From: Candidatus Thiodictyon syntrophicum
Lineage (GTDB): Bacteria; Pseudomonadota; Gammaproteobacteria; Chromatiales; Chromatiaceae
Reading direction: 5' to 3'
Assembly: GCF_002813775.1 (NCBI RefSeq)
Contig: NZ_CP020370.1
Span: forward strand, 6,287,501-6,351,500
DNA length: 64,000 nt
The position numbers and the translations under genes were made by a program. Shown here piece after piece: positions 30,433-38,788 of the stretch. Every line of letters starts with the position of its first letter. Positions within the stretch are counted from its first letter, which is position 1. A model generated the notes under the pieces. It searched no databases, was not told the DNA's origin, and worked only from the letters and a program-made list of their open reading frames with translations.

Positions 30433-31550
30433 TATTTTTATAACCTGGGCTGTCGAACTCTAAGGACCTCATCCCACGAGAGTCCCTGCTGGAGAATCCC
30501 CAGAGCCACCGCAGGAACCTGTTTTGTCGTGAAGTGGCTGCGAATAAAGTTATGGACAATCCACAACATATCCAATGTTCTTTGCAAACCAGAAATGCTC
30601 TTCGCGTACGTATTCGTTCGGCGGCGATAAGCAGAATTCTTTCGCCGAAATGAAGCGTTCGATGCTTCCAAATGATTAGCATGAATATCGGCTGGCGTCA
30701 CATCTTGATCGGTTTCTGGATGCTCCGGATGAGGGGTTTCGTATTTGGGACGCGAGTGCCCCGTTCTATCAGTTCCTTTCCCTTTATTCTTAAGGCGCAC
30801 CTTCACACCGCGACGAAGCACTTTCGGTGGGCGGCCGCGTTTTCCGGTTCGCAATACTTCGTGGCAAATTTCAAACAGGAGATTGCCATACCGACGTTCC
30901 CCGTCGGTGACTAGAGTGACATCGCCAGTACGCAGGATGACATCTCTAAGTATTTGTATGGCATATGAAAATAGGCTGCGATCCTTTTTCCCGCACTGAA
31001 GCGCCCAGATAAATCGACTTGCCCTTTCCATCAGTACGATCGTCCAGCCTTCACAATCCTCCGGGGGGACATTCCTATTCACTTTCGTATAAAGCTCATC
31101 ACCTTCGATCAGTTGCTCAATAAAGGTGTGCGTCAGGGCATATATGACCAGCACATCCTTGCAATCGGCCAGGCGACGCTCCCATAGGAGCAACGTATTC
31201 TTCGCAATCGCGAAGGCCCGGCAGGCGGCGTTCAAGCCGATCCCCTCAGTGCGCGTTTTGAGCACTTGAATGATGAAGCTGGTCGGTTTCCTGAGCCCCT
31301 CGATAAGGGTGGCTTTGGTCTCGGAAAAGAGCCTATTGCAACTTTGACATCGCCACAGCAAACGCGTACCGTTATGACCGGTTTGATACGTCTTGTGATG
31401 CCGACAATTCTGTGAATTGCAATGAGGGCATGTCCATTGTCCGTTCAAGAAGTTCTCACTTATTCAAAAAGTGACGGAAACCCGCGCCGAACTAGATATA
31501 TTACATATATTTCAATGTCTTGTAAACAGGAATTAAACTGAACCAGTGCC
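30388..31550. mobile_element. IS1/IS1595-like insertion sequence (1163 bp, complete)
   Basis: Terminal inverted repeats begin GGCACTGGTTCAGTTT at the left and end with its exact reverse complement at the right (31535-31550), with weaker pairing further in. An 8-base target duplication CTGGAGCA flanks it (30380-30387 and 31551-31558). One transposase gene is inside. Both 8-base duplications and zinc-ribbon transposases occur in the IS1 and IS1595 families. Confidence 0.9.
30438..31448 (-). CDS. IS1/IS1595-like transposase with N-terminal zinc ribbon
   Basis: A 336-residue single-frame transposase. The N-terminus is a zinc ribbon (CPHCNSQNC, then CQSCNRLFSETKA) as in InsA and COG3677 proteins. 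The candidate DDE residues are in EGDELYTKVN, LVTDGERRYG and the C-terminal NHLEASNASFRRKNSAYRRR region that resembles the end of InsB. Compared with classic IS1, where InsA and InsB are joined by frameshifting, this element encodes both parts in one frame. The A/T-richer composition differs from the chromosome around it. Confidence 0.8.
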   Translation of the reverse strand: MNGQWTCPHCNSQNCRHHKTYQTGHNGTRLLWRCQSCNRLFSETKATLIEGLRKPTSFIIQVLKTRTEGIGLNAACRAFAIAKNTLLLWERRLADCKDVLVIYALTHTFIEQLIEGDELYTKVNRNVPPEDCEGWTIVLMERASRFIWALQCGKKDRSLFSYAIQILRDVILRTGDVTLVTDGERRYGNLLFEICHEVLRTGKRGRPPKVLRRGVKVRLKNKGKGTDRTGHSRPKYETPHPEHPETDQDVTPADIHANHLEASNASFRRKNSAYRRRTNTYAKSISGLQRTLDMLWIVHNFIRSHFTTKQVPAVALGILQQGLSWDEVLRVRQPRL

Positions 31551-31618
31551 CTGGAGCACGACCAGCGGAAAATACGGAAGCGGTTCTCGTCGGCCGGCAG
31601 AATGCCGCCAGGCGCTGA
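31551..31618 (+). pseudogene. Detached 3' end of the ygiT-like gene
   Basis: These 68 bases complete the reading frame of the zinc-finger gene at 30199 once the IS is removed: they begin with the duplicated CTGGAGCA and continue RPAENTEAVLVGRQNAARR to a TGA at 31616-31618. Confidence 0.65.
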
Positions 31619-31953
31619 TGATGGATTGAAAAAGGGCGCGGGATTCGTCGGGATACCTCAGGGTTTGTCCCCGCTTGACCCCCCGATTGATTCCCGATCG
31701 GGCATTGCAGAACCTTTGCGAGCTTGACGCCTAGGCGTGACCACTGCGCGGTTCGGGATCAAGGGTCTTGTCCATCGCATTCCCGCGGTTGCGGCCGCAG
31801 CATTGCCGCCTGGACCACTGAAGATGCAGCGCGCGGGCGCGCTCAAGGTCTTGACTTTCAGTCTGATTTTTGATTCACTGGCGGCCGCCATGCGACCTTT
31901 GAGCTAGTTCGTCTGCCGGCATCCGGTCAGGCGGCATAACCGGATTCCCTGCC
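31619..31953. other. 335-base region with an IS4 end fragment
   Basis: At 31644-31661 the sequence TTCGTCGGGATACCTCAG matches the right inverted repeat of the IS4-like element at 17 of 18 bases. No matching left end or transposase is nearby, so this is a leftover end or the trace of an excised relative. The remainder has no recognisable gene; a 77-codon minus-strand frame (31658-31891) lacks domain features. Confidence 0.55.
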
Positions 31954-32484
31954 ATGCGGTACCGCGAAGCCAAACCGGAGGAACTTGAGCAGGTGCTCCA
32001 GGTGCACCGGCTCGCCTTCAACCGTCAGGACGAGTCCCTTCTCGTTACTGCGCTCCTGCAAGACGAGACCGCGCTGCCGGTGCTCTCTTGCGTCGCCGAA
32101 GAAGACGCTACCGTTGTAGGTCATGCGCTGTTCACAGCACTGGCCCTGGTCGCCACCAACTCCCCCGTTGAGTGCGCTGTCCTGGCTCCGTTGGCGGTAC
32201 TGCCAGGGCACCAGAACGCAGGTGTCGGGCGCAATCTCATCGAGTACGGGTGCCAGGAGCTACGCCGGCGAGGAACAATGTTCTTGTTCGTGCTTGGCGA
32301 CCCGGGCTACTACACCCGTTGCGGGTTTCAACCCGCCATCCCTCACGGGCTCCGTGCTCCGTACACCATCGTGCCCGAGGAGGCGTGGATGGTCCGGCCC
32401 CTGGGGCCGCACATTCTGGGCACTGTCCAAGGCACCGTGGTCTGCGCTCGGTCGCTTCAGCCCGAGTCGTACTGGAGAGAATAA
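31954..32484 (+). CDS. GNAT-family N-acetyltransferase (YhbS-like)
   Basis: A 176-residue single-domain GNAT protein. The N-terminal strand-helix (MRYREAKPEELEQVLQVHRL) is followed by strands with GHALFTALAL, the acetyl-CoA-binding loop LPGHQNAGVGRNLIEYGCQE (Q-x-x-G-x-G/A form) and the C-terminal DPGYYTRCGFQPAIPHGL segment typical of YhbS-type enzymes. It transfers an acetyl group from acetyl-CoA to an unknown small molecule or protein. It stands alone between the mobile island and the tRNA cluster. Confidence 0.85.
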   Translation: MRYREAKPEELEQVLQVHRLAFNRQDESLLVTALLQDETALPVLSCVAEEDATVVGHALFTALALVATNSPVECAVLAPLAVLPGHQNAGVGRNLIEYGCQELRRRGTMFLFVLGDPGYYTRCGFQPAIPHGLRAPYTIVPEEAWMVRPLGPHILGTVQGTVVCARSLQPESYWRE

Positions 32485-32845
32485 GAACACGGGGCGAAAA
32501 CGGGCAAAACAGGGAAAAAAGCGGGTAAAAAGGCCCAGGCGAGTCGCCGCCAAGGCGACGCAATGGCGCGCCGCGAGTTCGACCTGAGTGCGGCGCGTTC
32601 GTTCCCCGAGAGGGCAGGCGACAAACATCGCCGAACCGGTCACCTGCGATAAGGCTTGCCACGCCGGGCAGGTCCCGGCATCGGGTGCTGTTGTCGGCCT
32701 TGCGGATTGCGGTCTCTGCTTTGGTCGGGGCAAGGGGCCGGGGGCGAGTCGTTGGTTGCGCAGACGAAGATGGCAGGTTCAGCGCGAGGGGCGGTGACGG
32801 CCGCCGGCCGTTCGTCGGCCGCCGTGCCGCCCCATGCCGGACTGC
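32485..32845. other. Intergenic region before the tRNA cluster
   Basis: About 360 bases between the GNAT gene and the tRNA terminator. The first part is A-rich. Short frames on both strands have no domain features. No gene or clear repeat is seen. Confidence 0.5.
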
Positions 32846-32886
32846 AAAAGCGAACAGCCGGTTAGCGAACGACGCTAACCGGCTGT
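32846..32886 (-). terminator. Rho-independent terminator of the tRNA cluster
   Basis: A strong hairpin with 14-base arms (ACAGCCGGTTAGCG and its reverse complement) around a 5-base loop at 32854-32886. On the minus strand it is followed by TTCGCTTTT. It begins 7 bases after the CCA end of tRNA-Lys, so it should end the Pro-Arg-His-Lys transcript. Confidence 0.8.
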
Positions 32887-32892
32887 CTGATT

Positions 32893-32968
32893 TGGTGGGT
32901 CGTGTAGGATTCGAACCTACGACCGATGGATTAAGAGTCCACTGCTCTACCAACTGAGCTAACGACCC
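32893..32968 (-). tRNA. tRNA-Lys (CTT)
   Basis: A 76-nt cloverleaf read on the minus strand from GGGTCGTTAGCTCAGTTGGT. The anticodon loop is CTCTTAA, giving anticodon CTT. The T arm has GGTTCGAATCC and the encoded CCA end is at 32893-32895. It is the last gene of the cluster. Confidence 0.95.
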
Positions 32969-33048
32969 GAAAGAATTAAGCCGCGTAGTCTAGGGCTTCC
33001 GATACGTTTGTCAACCGCGGCCGCAGCGGCCGGCATCACACTTGATAA

Positions 33049-33125
33049 TGGGGTGGACGATGGGGATCGAACCCACGACCACGGGAATCACAATCCCGCG
33101 CTCTACCAACTGAGCTACGTCCACC
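33049..33125 (-). tRNA. tRNA-His (GTG)
   Basis: A 77-nt tRNA with the extra 5' G of histidine tRNAs paired to C73 (acceptor GGTGGACG). The anticodon loop TTGTGAT gives GTG. CCA is encoded. Confidence 0.95.
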
Positions 33126-33183
33126 ATTGACTCGAGCACGATCGCATCTTCATCGATCGGCCGCCCGCCGTGGGCGGTAAACT

Positions 33184-33260
<77 letters not shown>

Positions 33261-33361
33261 CTAAACGCAGTGCGGACCGCAACCGTTGAGCGCGCGCCGT
33301 CCGGGCTCAAGTGCGTCCCTCACGCACCCTGTCCTGCGACAGTCTCCGAAAAATGGTGCTT

Positions 33362-33438
33362 TGGTCGGGGTAGAGGGATTCGAACCCCCGACATCCTGCT
33401 CCCAAAGCAGGCGCGCTACCAGGCTGCGCTATACCCCG
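33362..33438 (-). tRNA. tRNA-Pro (TGG)
   Basis: A 77-nt tRNA with acceptor CGGGGTA, anticodon loop TTTGGGA (anticodon TGG), T arm GGTTCGAATCC and encoded CCA. It is the first gene of the Pro-Arg-His-Lys cluster. Confidence 0.95.
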
Positions 33439-33621
33439 GATTCGGAAGCAACTCCAAACTGGAAGACGCGGAAGTCTACCCCCGCGCCCGGGTCTAGTCA
33501 ATCGAGTGCTGGCCGACACGAGTCCCGTGCCTCCCGACAGGGATCTGCGCGCACCCGGCCGCGGCGGCCAGGGCTGCCCCTTGGTGCGCTATCATGCAGG
33601 TCTGGTCAGCAGCGGGGCAAG

Positions 33622-34497
33622 ATGGCGATGAGCGCACAAATTCTCGACGGCAAGGCGGTAGCGGCGGAGATCCGCGCGCAGATCCGGGCTCAGGTGGCCG
33701 CCGGACTGGCCGCGGGCGGACGGGCACCGGGGTTGGCGGTGATCCTGGTAGGGGAGCACCCGGCTTCCCAAGTCTATGTCCGCAACAAGCGCAAGGCCTG
33801 CGTCGAGGTGGGCTTCCTCTCCGAACAGCACGCGCTCCCCGCCGACACCAGTCAGTCGGACCTGGAGGGGCTGATCGACCGACTGAATGAGGACCCCCGC
33901 ATCGACGGCATCCTGGTGCAATTGCCCCTGCCGGGGCACCTGGACGCGGAGGCGATCACCGAGCGCATCCTGCCGACCAAGGACGTGGACGGCTTCCACC
34001 CCTACAACCTGGGCCGTCTGGCCCTGCGTATGCCGCTCCTGCGGCCCTGCACCCCCAAGGGCGTTATGACGCTGCTGGGGCGCACCGGTGCCGACCTCGC
34101 CGGGCTGGACGCGGTGATCATCGGCCAATCCAATATCGTCGGCCGACCCATGGCCCTGGAATTGCTCGCGGCGCGCTGTACCATCACGGTCTGCCACAGC
34201 CGCACCCGAGACCTGGCCGGCAAGGTGCGCGGGGCCGATGTGCTGGTGGCGGCGATGGGGCGGGCACGCTTCGTGCCCGGGGACTGGATCAAGCCCGGGG
34301 CCCTGGTCATCGATGTCGGCATCAACCGCAACCCTGACGGCACGCTCGTCGGTGACCTGGACTACGCCGCCTGCGCCGAGCGTGCGGCCTGGATCACGCC
34401 GGTCCCGGGTGGGGTGGGCCCCATGACCATCGCCTGCCTGCTGGAGAACACCCTCCAGGCAGCGCAACTGCATGGGGCGCGACCGGCAGGAGACTGA
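33622..34497 (+). CDS. folD: Bifunctional methylenetetrahydrofolate dehydrogenase/cyclohydrolase
   Basis: A 291-residue enzyme of normal FolD length. The diagnostic motifs are present: [14 protein letters not shown] (catalytic Tyr and Lys), [31 protein letters not shown], the nucleotide-binding [15 protein letters not shown] and the C-terminal [16 protein letters not shown]. It interconverts 5,10-methylene-THF and 10-formyl-THF in the cytoplasm. The ATG at 33622 is chosen over a second ATG at 33628; the longer open frame back to 33286 crosses tRNA-Pro and is not real. It is followed by a palindrome that may end transcription. Confidence 0.95.
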   Translation: MAMSAQILDGKAVAAEIRAQIRAQVAAGLAAGGRAPGLAVILVGEHPASQVYVRNKRKACVEVGFLSEQHALPADTSQSDLEGLIDRLNEDPRIDGILVQLPLPGHLDAEAITERILPTKDVDGFHPYNLGRLALRMPLLRPCTPKGVMTLLGRTGADLAGLDAVIIGQSNIVGRPMALELLAARCTITVCHSRTRDLAGKVRGADVLVAAMGRARFVPGDWIKPGALVIDVGINRNPDGTLVGDLDYAACAERAAWITPVPGGVGPMTIACLLENTLQAAQLHGARPAGD

Positions 34498-34517
34498 TCC
34501 GGGAGCGCCGGGCGCCG

Positions 34518-34645
34518 ACCCCGCTGCGGGACGGGGCATGCGCCCCGTCCCGAACGTTCTTGACCGCGCAACACGCTGGAAGGCTGATGGTTCGCGTGGC
34601 GCGCCGAAACGGTTCCGGACGGGGCGAATGCCCCGTCCGGCCGCG
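34518..34645. repeat. GGACGGGGC palindromes between folD and pat
   Basis: Two hairpins, GGGACGGGGCATGCGCCCCG near 34520-34546 and GGACGGGGCGAATGCCCCGT near 34618-34641. The same motif pair occurs at 61617-61725. They lie between converging genes and could serve as bidirectional terminators. Confidence 0.65.
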
Positions 34646-34675
34646 GCGTCGGGCGCCGGCCACTGCCCACCGCCA

Positions 34676-37354
34676 TCAAAGCACCTTCGTGACCAACTTG
34701 ACGGCCGGGTCTTCGAGGTCGGCATCGATGCGGAAGCCCAGGGACTTCATCAGGGCCAACATGCGGGTGTTGGCGGTGAGGACCTCGCCCTCCATGACGC
34801 GGAAGCCGCGCCGCCGCGCATTGGCCATCAGTGAGCGCATGAGCCGCGCGCCGATCCCCAGGTTACGCCAGGTATCGGAGACCACGACGGCGAACTCGCA
34901 GGCTTCGCCCCCCGGGCGCGAGTTATAGCGGGAGATGCCCACCGCCGCCTCTTCGCCATCGTGTTCGATCACCCCGATCAGGGCCATCTCCCGGTCGTAA
35001 TCGATGTGGGTGAAGCGCACCAGCATCTCCGGGGTCAGTTCCTTGATCGCCTGCATGAAGCGGAAATATTTGGTCTGCTCGGACAGTCCGCGGACGAATT
35101 CCTGTGTCATATCCGCGTCTTCCGGGCGGATCGGGCGGATCACCAGGTCCTTGCCGTCCGGGAGTTGGACCCGCTCCAAGAGACTCACCGGGTAGGGGTG
35201 GATGGCCATGTGACCGTAGGTGGTCTGCTGCGGCGGGCGGTAATTGACCTGGATTCGGGCATCCACGGCGAGCACCTCCTTGTCATTGCCGATCAACGGG
35301 TTGATCTCCATCGACAGGATCTCGGGCAGCTCGCAGACCATCTCGGAGACGCGCTGCAGGATGCGCGCCAGGGCCACCTTGTTCATCGACGGGATCTGTT
35401 GACGCGCCTCCATCATGCGCGCCACCCGGGTGTGCTCGATCATCCGCTGGGTAATGAAGGCATTGAGCGGCGGCAAGCCCAGGGCGCGGTCTTCCAGCAT
35501 GTCGACATCGGTGCCGCCGGGGCCGAAGCTGATGACGGGACCGAAGATGGAGTCGCGCTTCACCCCGATCGCCAGTTCCCGGGCCGCGTGCTTGGAGACC
35601 ATGCGCTCGACCGTCACCCCATCGACGCGGATGTCCGGGCGCAGGCGCTTGGCGCGTTCGACGATTTCGGTATAGCTGCGGCGCACCGACTGGGCATCGC
35701 CGACATTGAGCACGACGCCATCGACGTCCGACTTGTTTTCCAGGTCCGGGGAGTTGATCTTGACGACCACCGGAAACCCCAGGGCCTCCGCCGCCATCAA
35801 GGCCTCATTGGCGCTGTTGGCCCGCACCGCCTGCATGGTGGGGATGCGAAAGGCCGCCAGCACCGCCTTGGCCTCGATGATACCCAGGAGTTTGCGCCCC
35901 TCCGACATCACCCCTTCGATGATCAGGCGTGCGCCCTCCACGTCCGGGGGCTCCTGGTGGGACAGGGGTCCCGGAGACTGCATCAGCAGTTGCTGGTTGC
36001 GCAGGTGCCGGGCGAGAAAGGAGAAGGCCTCGATGGCCGTCTCCGGGCTCTCGAAGTGCGGGACATGGTACTCGGCGAACAGGGCCTGGGCCTCGGCCAC
36101 CCGGTTGCCGCCCATCCAGGAGACGATCACCGGTTTCTTGTTCTTTTTCATTGCCTCGATCACCTGCTCCGCGGTGAGCGTCGGCTCACCGAAGCCCAGG
36201 GGGGCAAAGATGACCAGCACCCCGTCGACCTCGTGATCGGCGAGACAGGCATCGAGCGCGACCCGATAGCGCTCCGGGGAGGCATCCCCGATGATGTCCA
36301 CAGGGTTACCATTGGACCAGTAACCGGGCAGGGCCTTTTCCAGTGCCTGGGAGGTCACCTCCGAGAGGGGGGCGAGCGTGAGCCCCAGGTCCTGGGCGCG
36401 ATCCGCGGCCAGCACCCCGGGCCCGCCCCCGTTCGTAATGATGACGATCCGCTCCCCTGTCAGGCGCCGTCCCGTCCCGAACACCTGCGCGGCGGCGAAC
36501 AGCTCCTCCAGGTGCGCCACCTGGACGACCCCGGCGCGCTCGGTGACCGCCCGAAAGACGTCCTCCGAGCCGACGAAGGCCCCGGTGTGGGAGCGGATGG
36601 CCCGGGTACCGGCCGCGTGCCGACCGGCCTTGACCACTACCACCGGCTTCAGCCGCGCCACCGCCCGCAGTCCGCTCATGAAGCGCCGCGCGTTGCGGAT
36701 GCCCTCCACGTAGAGCAGGATGCACTGGGTATGGCTGTCCAGCGCCAGGAAGTCCAGGATGTCGCCGAAATCGACATCCGCCGCGGCCCCCATGGAGACC
36801 ACAGCGGAGAGCCCGAGCTGGCGCCGCTCCGACCAGTCGATCATGGCGCTGCAGATCGCCCCCGACTGGGCCACCAGGGCGACATTGCCGCGCCGCGGCA
36901 TGTCGTGGCCGGCGCTGGCATTGAGCCCATGTTGGGGGCGGATGACCCCGTGACAGTTGGGCCCGAGCAGCCGGATGCGGTTGCGCCGCGCCGCCTCCAC
37001 CAGCCGGTCCTGCATGGCCGCCCCCAGGTCGCCGCGCTCCCCGAACCCGGCCGAGTAGACCACCGCCACCTGGACCCCGTAGCCGCCGCACTGGTCCAGG
37101 ATCCCCACGACCTGGTTCGCCGGGGCGGCGATCAGGGCCAGGTCGATGTGTTTATCGAGCGTACTCAAGTCCTTGTAGCACGGCAGCCCACCCACCTCCG
37201 CATACTTCGGATTGACCGCGTAGGTGTGGCCCTTGAAGGTCCCGGTCAGCAGGTTGCGAAAGACCTGGCCGCCGACTGAATCCGCGTTGTCGCTGGCGCC
37301 GAAGACGGCCACGGCACCCGGCGTGAACAACTGATCTACATCAGACAAATGCAT
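34676..37354 (-). CDS. Protein lysine acetyltransferase of the Pat/YfiQ type (acyl-CoA synthetase-like + GNAT)
   Basis: An 892-residue protein, close to the usual ~880 of Pat. The N-terminal CoA-binding Rossmann domain (GAVAVFGASDNADSVGGQVF) and a succinyl-CoA-ligase-like domain run to ~460, an ATP-grasp domain (GFPVVVKINSPDLENKSDVD) covers ~480-690, and a C-terminal GNAT domain (VVVSDTWRNLGIGARLMRSL then GFRVMEGEVL) ends the protein. The His-containing SHTGAFVGSEDVF segment is retained. Pat proteins acetylate metabolic enzymes such as acetyl-CoA synthetase, and the ADP-forming ligase part acts mainly as an acetyl-CoA sensor. It is transcribed divergently from a histone-deacetylase-like gene, suggesting a writer/eraser pair. 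Confidence 0.88.
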   Translation of the reverse strand: MHLSDVDQLFTPGAVAVFGASDNADSVGGQVFRNLLTGTFKGHTYAVNPKYAEVGGLPCYKDLSTLDKHIDLALIAAPANQVVGILDQCGGYGVQVAVVYSAGFGERGDLGAAMQDRLVEAARRNRIRLLGPNCHGVIRPQHGLNASAGHDMPRRGNVALVAQSGAICSAMIDWSERRQLGLSAVVSMGAAADVDFGDILDFLALDSHTQCILLYVEGIRNARRFMSGLRAVARLKPVVVVKAGRHAAGTRAIRSHTGAFVGSEDVFRAVTERAGVVQVAHLEELFAAAQVFGTGRRLTGERIVIITNGGGPGVLAADRAQDLGLTLAPLSEVTSQALEKALPGYWSNGNPVDIIGDASPERYRVALDACLADHEVDGVLVIFAPLGFGEPTLTAEQVIEAMKKNKKPVIVSWMGGNRVAEAQALFAEYHVPHFESPETAIEAFSFLARHLRNQQLLMQSPGPLSHQEPPDVEGARLIIEGVMSEGRKLLGIIEAKAVLAAFRIPTMQAVRANSANEALMAAEALGFPVVVKINSPDLENKSDVDGVVLNVGDAQSVRRSYTEIVERAKRLRPDIRVDGVTVERMVSKHAARELAIGVKRDSIFGPVISFGPGGTDVDMLEDRALGLPPLNAFITQRMIEHTRVARMMEARQQIPSMNKVALARILQRVSEMVCELPEILSMEINPLIGNDKEVLAVDARIQVNYRPPQQTTYGHMAIHPYPVSLLERVQLPDGKDLVIRPIRPEDADMTQEFVRGLSEQTKYFRFMQAIKELTPEMLVRFTHIDYDREMALIGVIEHDGEEAAVGISRYNSRPGGEACEFAVVVSDTWRNLGIGARLMRSLMANARRRGFRVMEGEVLTANTRMLALMKSLGFRIDADLEDPAVKLVTKVL

Positions 37355-37512
37355 GGGGAGACTGCCCTCCCGGGCACGATTCGGTTTAAGCTTTAGGGGT
37401 GCCGGTCGGGCGTGAGCCTGACGGCAAACAGGACAATCATCAACAATAATCGCGCGGGTTCCCGCGGCCGACGGCCGCGGCCCCCACGGCAGTCGAGCAC
37501 CAAGGACCCATC

Positions 37513-38445
37513 ATGAACCTCGCTTTCATCTCCCACGAGTGCTGCCGGGAGCACCAAATGGGCGCTTTCCACCCGGAATGCCCGGAGCGGCTCCATGCGA
37601 TCTCCGACCGCATGATCGCCTCCGGTATGGAAATGCTGGTCACCCATTATGACGCCCCCGAGGCCACCCTGGACCAACTGGCGCGGGTCCACGACCGGGC
37701 CTATATCGCGCGCATCTTTGCGGCCGCGCCCAAGGACACCGACGCGCTGGCCTGGCTGGACGGCGACACGGCCATGAACCGCGGCACCCTGCCCGCGGCC
37801 CTGCGCTCCGCCGGGGCGGCCATCATGGCGGTCGACCTTGTCATGAGCGACAAACACCACGCCGTCTTCTGCTGCGTACGCCCGCCGGGGCATCACGCCG
37901 GACGCGACAGCGCGGCGGGCTTCTGCTTCTTCAACAACGTGGCAGTCGCCGCCGCCCACGCCCTGGAGCAGCACGGGCTTAAGCGGGTCGCCATCGTGGA
38001 CTTCGACGTCCACCACGGCAACGGCACCGAGGACATCTTCACGGGCGAGCCACGGGTGCTCTTCTGCTCGAGCTTCCAGCACCCCTTCTACCCGGGCACC
38101 GGGGCCGACACCGTGGAGCCCAATATCATCAACCTGCCCATGCCGCGCCTGACCAGCGGGACCGATTTCCGCGCCGCGGTCACCCGCGCCTGGCTGCCGC
38201 GCCTGGACGCCTTCGCCCCGGAAATGATCCTCGTCTCCGCCGGATTCGATGGTCACGCCGAGGACGACATGGCGCATTTCAACCTGCGCGAGGCGGACTA
38301 TGCCTGGATCACGCGGGAACTGCACAACCTGGCGGTCAAGCACGCACATGGGCGGATCGTTTCGTTCCTCGAGGGGGGCTACAACCTGTCGGCCCTGGGG
38401 CGGTGCGTCAGCACCCATGTGGACGAACTGATCGGGCACGGGTAA
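37513..38445 (+). CDS. Histone-deacetylase-family protein (AcuC/HdaH-like)
   Basis: A 310-residue zinc amidohydrolase of the arginase/deacetylase fold. Key motifs are AFHPECPERLHAI at the start, RPPGHHAGRDSAAGFCFFNN with the catalytic His-His pair, IVDFDVHHGNGTEDIF with zinc ligands, and LVSAGFDGHAEDD with the last Asp ligand. Bacterial members deacetylate polyamines or lysines, including acetylated acetyl-CoA synthetase (AcuC). An AAGGA ribosome site precedes the ATG. Only 158 bases separate it from the divergent Pat-type acetyltransferase, so common regulation is likely. Protein versus small-molecule substrate is not determined. Confidence 0.9.
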   Translation: MNLAFISHECCREHQMGAFHPECPERLHAISDRMIASGMEMLVTHYDAPEATLDQLARVHDRAYIARIFAAAPKDTDALAWLDGDTAMNRGTLPAALRSAGAAIMAVDLVMSDKHHAVFCCVRPPGHHAGRDSAAGFCFFNNVAVAAAHALEQHGLKRVAIVDFDVHHGNGTEDIFTGEPRVLFCSSFQHPFYPGTGADTVEPNIINLPMPRLTSGTDFRAAVTRAWLPRLDAFAPEMILVSAGFDGHAEDDMAHFNLREADYAWITRELHNLAVKHAHGRIVSFLEGGYNLSALGRCVSTHVDELIGHG

Positions 38446-38788
38446 TCGGCGAGGAGGGCGGGCCGCCATTGTTGCACTGCAACATCAGAATAGGCGGGAA
38501 TGGTCGCGGATGCAATGCTGATGCGACCGTCCCGCCGCGAGGTCCGCCGGTCGGCCCTGGCCCATGGAGCGCGGCACCTGTCAGGTCACGCTGGACCGGC
38601 CCAGGCGAGGTTCGGTTGGACGACGCTCAGGTCATCACAGCGCGCCGGGCTGACCGGTGCCGCCATCGATAGCCGATGGTCGGACCGCACGGCGCCCGGA
38701 CTTGCCAAACTCAACGCATCCCTGAAGGCCATCGGACTGACCCTTACCGTAGGTTCCAGCCAGCCCGGCCGATCCGCCGAGCCCCAAT
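38446..38788. other. 343-base intergenic region with a possible crotonase remnant
   Basis: From 38564 one frame reads MERGTCQVTLDRP, which looks like the start of an enoyl-CoA hydratase. The next pieces (DDAQVITA, ALTGAAIDS) appear in shifted frames up to about 38675. No intact gene is present. Confidence 0.4.
38564..38675 (+). pseudogene. Possible eroded enoyl-CoA hydratase N-terminus
   Basis: Three short pieces in different frames, MERGTCQVTLDRP, DDAQVITA and ALTGAAIDS, follow the order seen at the N-terminus of crotonase-family enzymes (V-T-L-x-R-P, then D-D-A-x-I-x-A-L-T). No catalytic oxyanion-hole region follows. This is a weak call based on pattern only. Confidence 0.25.

Noticed and set aside
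31658-31891. 77-codon minus-strand frame
   Set aside because: No domain or ribosome site, and it begins in DNA next to an IS end fragment.
32237-32953. 238-codon minus-strand frame across the GNAT gene and tRNA-Lys
   Set aside because: Overlaps a tRNA and a well-supported acetyltransferase gene.
33286-33621. Upstream extension of folD
   Set aside because: The extra frame crosses tRNA-Pro and lacks FolD similarity; the real protein begins at 33622 or 33628.
34961-37279. 772-codon plus-strand open frame opposite the Pat gene
   Set aside because: Antisense to clear CoA-ligase and GNAT motifs; no ribosome site or domain.
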